Assembly (NCBI GenBank): GCA_018607365.1
Contig: JABBBT010000056.1
Coordinates: forward strand, 1-46,156
From: SAR86 cluster bacterium
GTDB taxonomy: Bacteria > Pseudomonadota > Gammaproteobacteria > Magnimaribacterales > D2472
Direction of reading: 5' to 3'
DNA length: 46,156 nucleotides
Every line of letters begins with the position of its first letter. Within the stretch, counting starts at the first letter, position 1. The notes below the pieces were generated by a model. That model saw only the letters and a list, made by a program, of their open reading frames with translations. It was not told the DNA's origin and ran no database searches. This document shows, one piece after another, positions 44,512 through 46,156 of the stretch. The position numbers and the translations under genes were made by a program.

Positions 44512-45324
44512 ATGCCCGAACTTCCAGAGGTTGAGACAACCCTGAGAGCAATTAAAAAATTTAAAGGCTCTTTGCTTAAAGAGGCAAAAGTACACAATAG
44601 AAATCTTAGATGGAAAGTAGTGGATCACTTTGAAATATCAGTAAAAGATCAAGTTGTCGAAAGCTTAGAGAGAAGAGCAAAATATATAATCTTTAACCTA
44701 TCTAATGATAAAAAAATTATTCTTCATTTAGGAATGTCTGGCAGTCTTAGAATTGCAAAAAATAATGAAAACTTCTTTATTAAGCATGACCATATTGAAT
44801 TAATTTTTGATGAGGAAAGAATTATCTATAATGACCCCCGAAGGTTTGGATCAATGCATCTTACTTCTGATATCGATAAACATAAGTTAATAAAAAACCT
44901 TGGGCCTGAGCCTCTTTCTCAAAATTTTAATGCGAAGGATTTTTTTTCAGGGTGCAGTCACTCTAAAACAAATATTAAAAGCTTTTTAATGAATCAAAAA
45001 AATGTAGTCGGTATCGGCAATATATATGCGTCTGAAAGCCTTTTCTTAGCTAAAATTCATCCGCTAAAAAATGCCAATGATTTAGATTTAGATGCTTGTA
45101 AAAGATTAGTAGCTGCTGGAAAAAAGATACTAGAGCAAGCAATAGAGGTTGGAGGAACCACATTAAAAGACTTCTATTCAGCTGATGGTAGTCCAGGTTA
45201 TTTTAAATTTAAGTTAAATGTATATGGAAGAGAGGGCGAACCATGCAATAAATGTAAAGGCACTGTTTGTAAAACGACCGTCAATCAAAGAGCTACTTTT
45301 TTTTGTGAAACTTGTCAGAGTTAA
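44512..45324 (+). CDS. mutM: formamidopyrimidine-DNA glycosylase
   Basis: MPELPEVETTLRAI; C-terminal zinc finger CNKCKGTVCKTTVNQRATFFCETCQ. Confidence 0.97.
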   Translation: MPELPEVETTLRAIKKFKGSLLKEAKVHNRNLRWKVVDHFEISVKDQVVESLERRAKYIIFNLSNDKKIILHLGMSGSLRIAKNNENFFIKHDHIELIFDEERIIYNDPRRFGSMHLTSDIDKHKLIKNLGPEPLSQNFNAKDFFSGCSHSKTNIKSFLMNQKNVVGIGNIYASESLFLAKIHPLKNANDLDLDACKRLVAAGKKILEQAIEVGGTTLKDFYSADGSPGYFKFKLNVYGREGEPCNKCKGTVCKTTVNQRATFFCETCQS

Positions 45325-45803
45325 GTATCTAGCTTCGCTCGAAGTGCCTGCTCTACTATAGGATGAACAAACTTCGATATATCGCCTTTTAAGTCTGATA
45401 TTTCTTTAATTAAACTAGAAGATACATAAATGAGACTTTCTTTTGGTGTTAAAAAAATACTTTCAATATTGGGAGCCAGCGACCTATTCATTGTTGCTAA
45501 CTGAAATTCATATTCAAAATCAGAAACTGCTCGAAGGCCTCTTATAATTGCGCAAGCTCCATAGTCTTTTGCAAGATCAACTGTTAACTTTCTTGGAAAA
45601 CCTACAACCTCTACTTTTTCATTTCCTTTAAAAATAGACTGGGCTAAATTAATTCTATCCTCTAGACTAAAAAGAGGGTTTTTCGATTCACTCTTAGCTA
45701 TTGCAACAACAACCTTGTCAAAGAGTCCACAACCCCTATCAATAATATCAGTGTGACCATTGGTTATGGGATCAAAGGAGCCAGGGTAAATTGCAACTTT
45801 CAT
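45321..45803 (-). CDS. coaD: phosphopantetheine adenylyltransferase
   Basis: MKVAIYPGSFDPITNGHTDII; IIRGLRAVSDFEYEFQLATMNRSLAP. Track start 45824; ATG 45803 fits the family start. Confidence 0.96.
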   Translation of the reverse strand: MKVAIYPGSFDPITNGHTDIIDRGCGLFDKVVVAIAKSESKNPLFSLEDRINLAQSIFKGNEKVEVVGFPRKLTVDLAKDYGACAIIRGLRAVSDFEYEFQLATMNRSLAPNIESIFLTPKESLIYVSSSLIKEISDLKGDISKFVHPIVEQALRAKLDT

Positions 45804-45908
45804 ATTAAACATGATACTAAACAAGTCTACTTATGCAAAATAAATATTAATTTGAAATATGGTGTTTTATTACACATATTTTCTATTAAAAAAATAGATG
45901 TTTTTTAT

Positions 45909-45937
45909 TTGTAACCTCTATTAATATTGGTTACTAT
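45909..45937 (+). promoter_or_regulatory. candidate promoter for proteorhodopsin (TTGTAA - 17 nt - TACTAT)
   Basis: -35 at 45909-45914, -10 at 45932-45937 in the coaD/PR divergent intergenic region. Confidence 0.3.
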
Positions 45938-45970
45938 TAAATTTCATATTTAATTAGGGGGGAGGCAATT

Positions 45971-45988
45971 ATGCTTCTTTTTCATTAA
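45971..45988 (+). CDS. candidate 5-codon upstream ORF (MLLFH*) in the proteorhodopsin leader
   Basis: ATGCTTCTTTTTCATTAA preceded by GGGGGGAGG (GGAGG at 45961-45965, 5 nt spacing); stop lies 14 nt before the PR ATG. Confidence 0.35.
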   Translation: MLLFH

Positions 45989-46002
45989 TATAGGAGTTAT
46001 AT

Positions 46003-46156
46003 ATGAAATTATTACTGATATTAGGTAGTGTTATTGCACTTCCTACATTTGCTGCAGGTGGTGGTGACCTTGATGCTAGTGATTACACTGGTGTTTCTTT
46101 TTGGTTAGTTACTGCTGCTCTATTAGCATCTACTGTATTTTTCTTTGTTGAAAGAG
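46003..46156 (+). CDS. proteorhodopsin (5' end, truncated by window edge)
   Basis: Translates as MKLLLILGSVIALPTFAAGGGDLDASDYTGVSFWLVTAALLASTVFFFVER, which I recognise as the SAR86 green-absorbing proteorhodopsin N-terminus; SD AGGAG at 45992-45996. Absent from the ORF track because no stop falls in the window. Confidence 0.95.
   Translation, partial: MKLLLILGSVIALPTFAAGGGDLDASDYTGVSFWLVTAALLASTVFFFVER

Noticed and set aside
45882-45898. TCTATT-AAAAA-AATAGA hairpin followed by a T-run, possible terminator
   Set aside because: 6-bp stem with almost no GC in very AT-rich DNA; too weak to support a terminator call.

Overview
This 46 kb, AT-rich, gene-dense window is a bacterial chromosome segment, apparently marine gammaproteobacterial. 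It is most like SAR86, because the last 154 nt encode an N-terminus that matches, from memory, the green-absorbing SAR86 proteorhodopsin. Nearly all of it is recognisable housekeeping content: branched-chain amino acid synthesis (ilvC/H/I, ilvD), tetrapyrrole synthesis (hemC/D/B), an aroQ-accB-accC-leuS-lptE-holA run, a cell-elongation cluster (rsfS-rlmH-mrdA-rodA-mltB-dacA-aminotransferase), parC/parE, tolC, mutM, coaD, an RND efflux pair with a TetR regulator, and a PPi-type phosphofructokinase. I found no CRISPR array, transposon, prophage or obvious new multigene system. The most interesting signals are regulatory and architectural. (i) The left edge carries an rRNA-operon leader (boxB/boxA/boxC-like) on the minus strand. 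(ii) The right edge carries the 5' end of proteorhodopsin, which the ORF track missed, preceded by a 5-codon upstream ORF (MLLFH*) with a strong Shine-Dalgarno. (iii) The leader of rho contains a 47-nt G-free, C-containing stretch resembling a rut site. (iv) A perfect 21-nt palindrome lies just upstream of tolC. (v) Seven of eight convergent gene pairs overlap at their stop codons. (vi) Several genes have start codons immediately downstream of -10-like hexamers, suggesting leaderless transcripts. Protein names come from reading the supplied translations. No database search was run.
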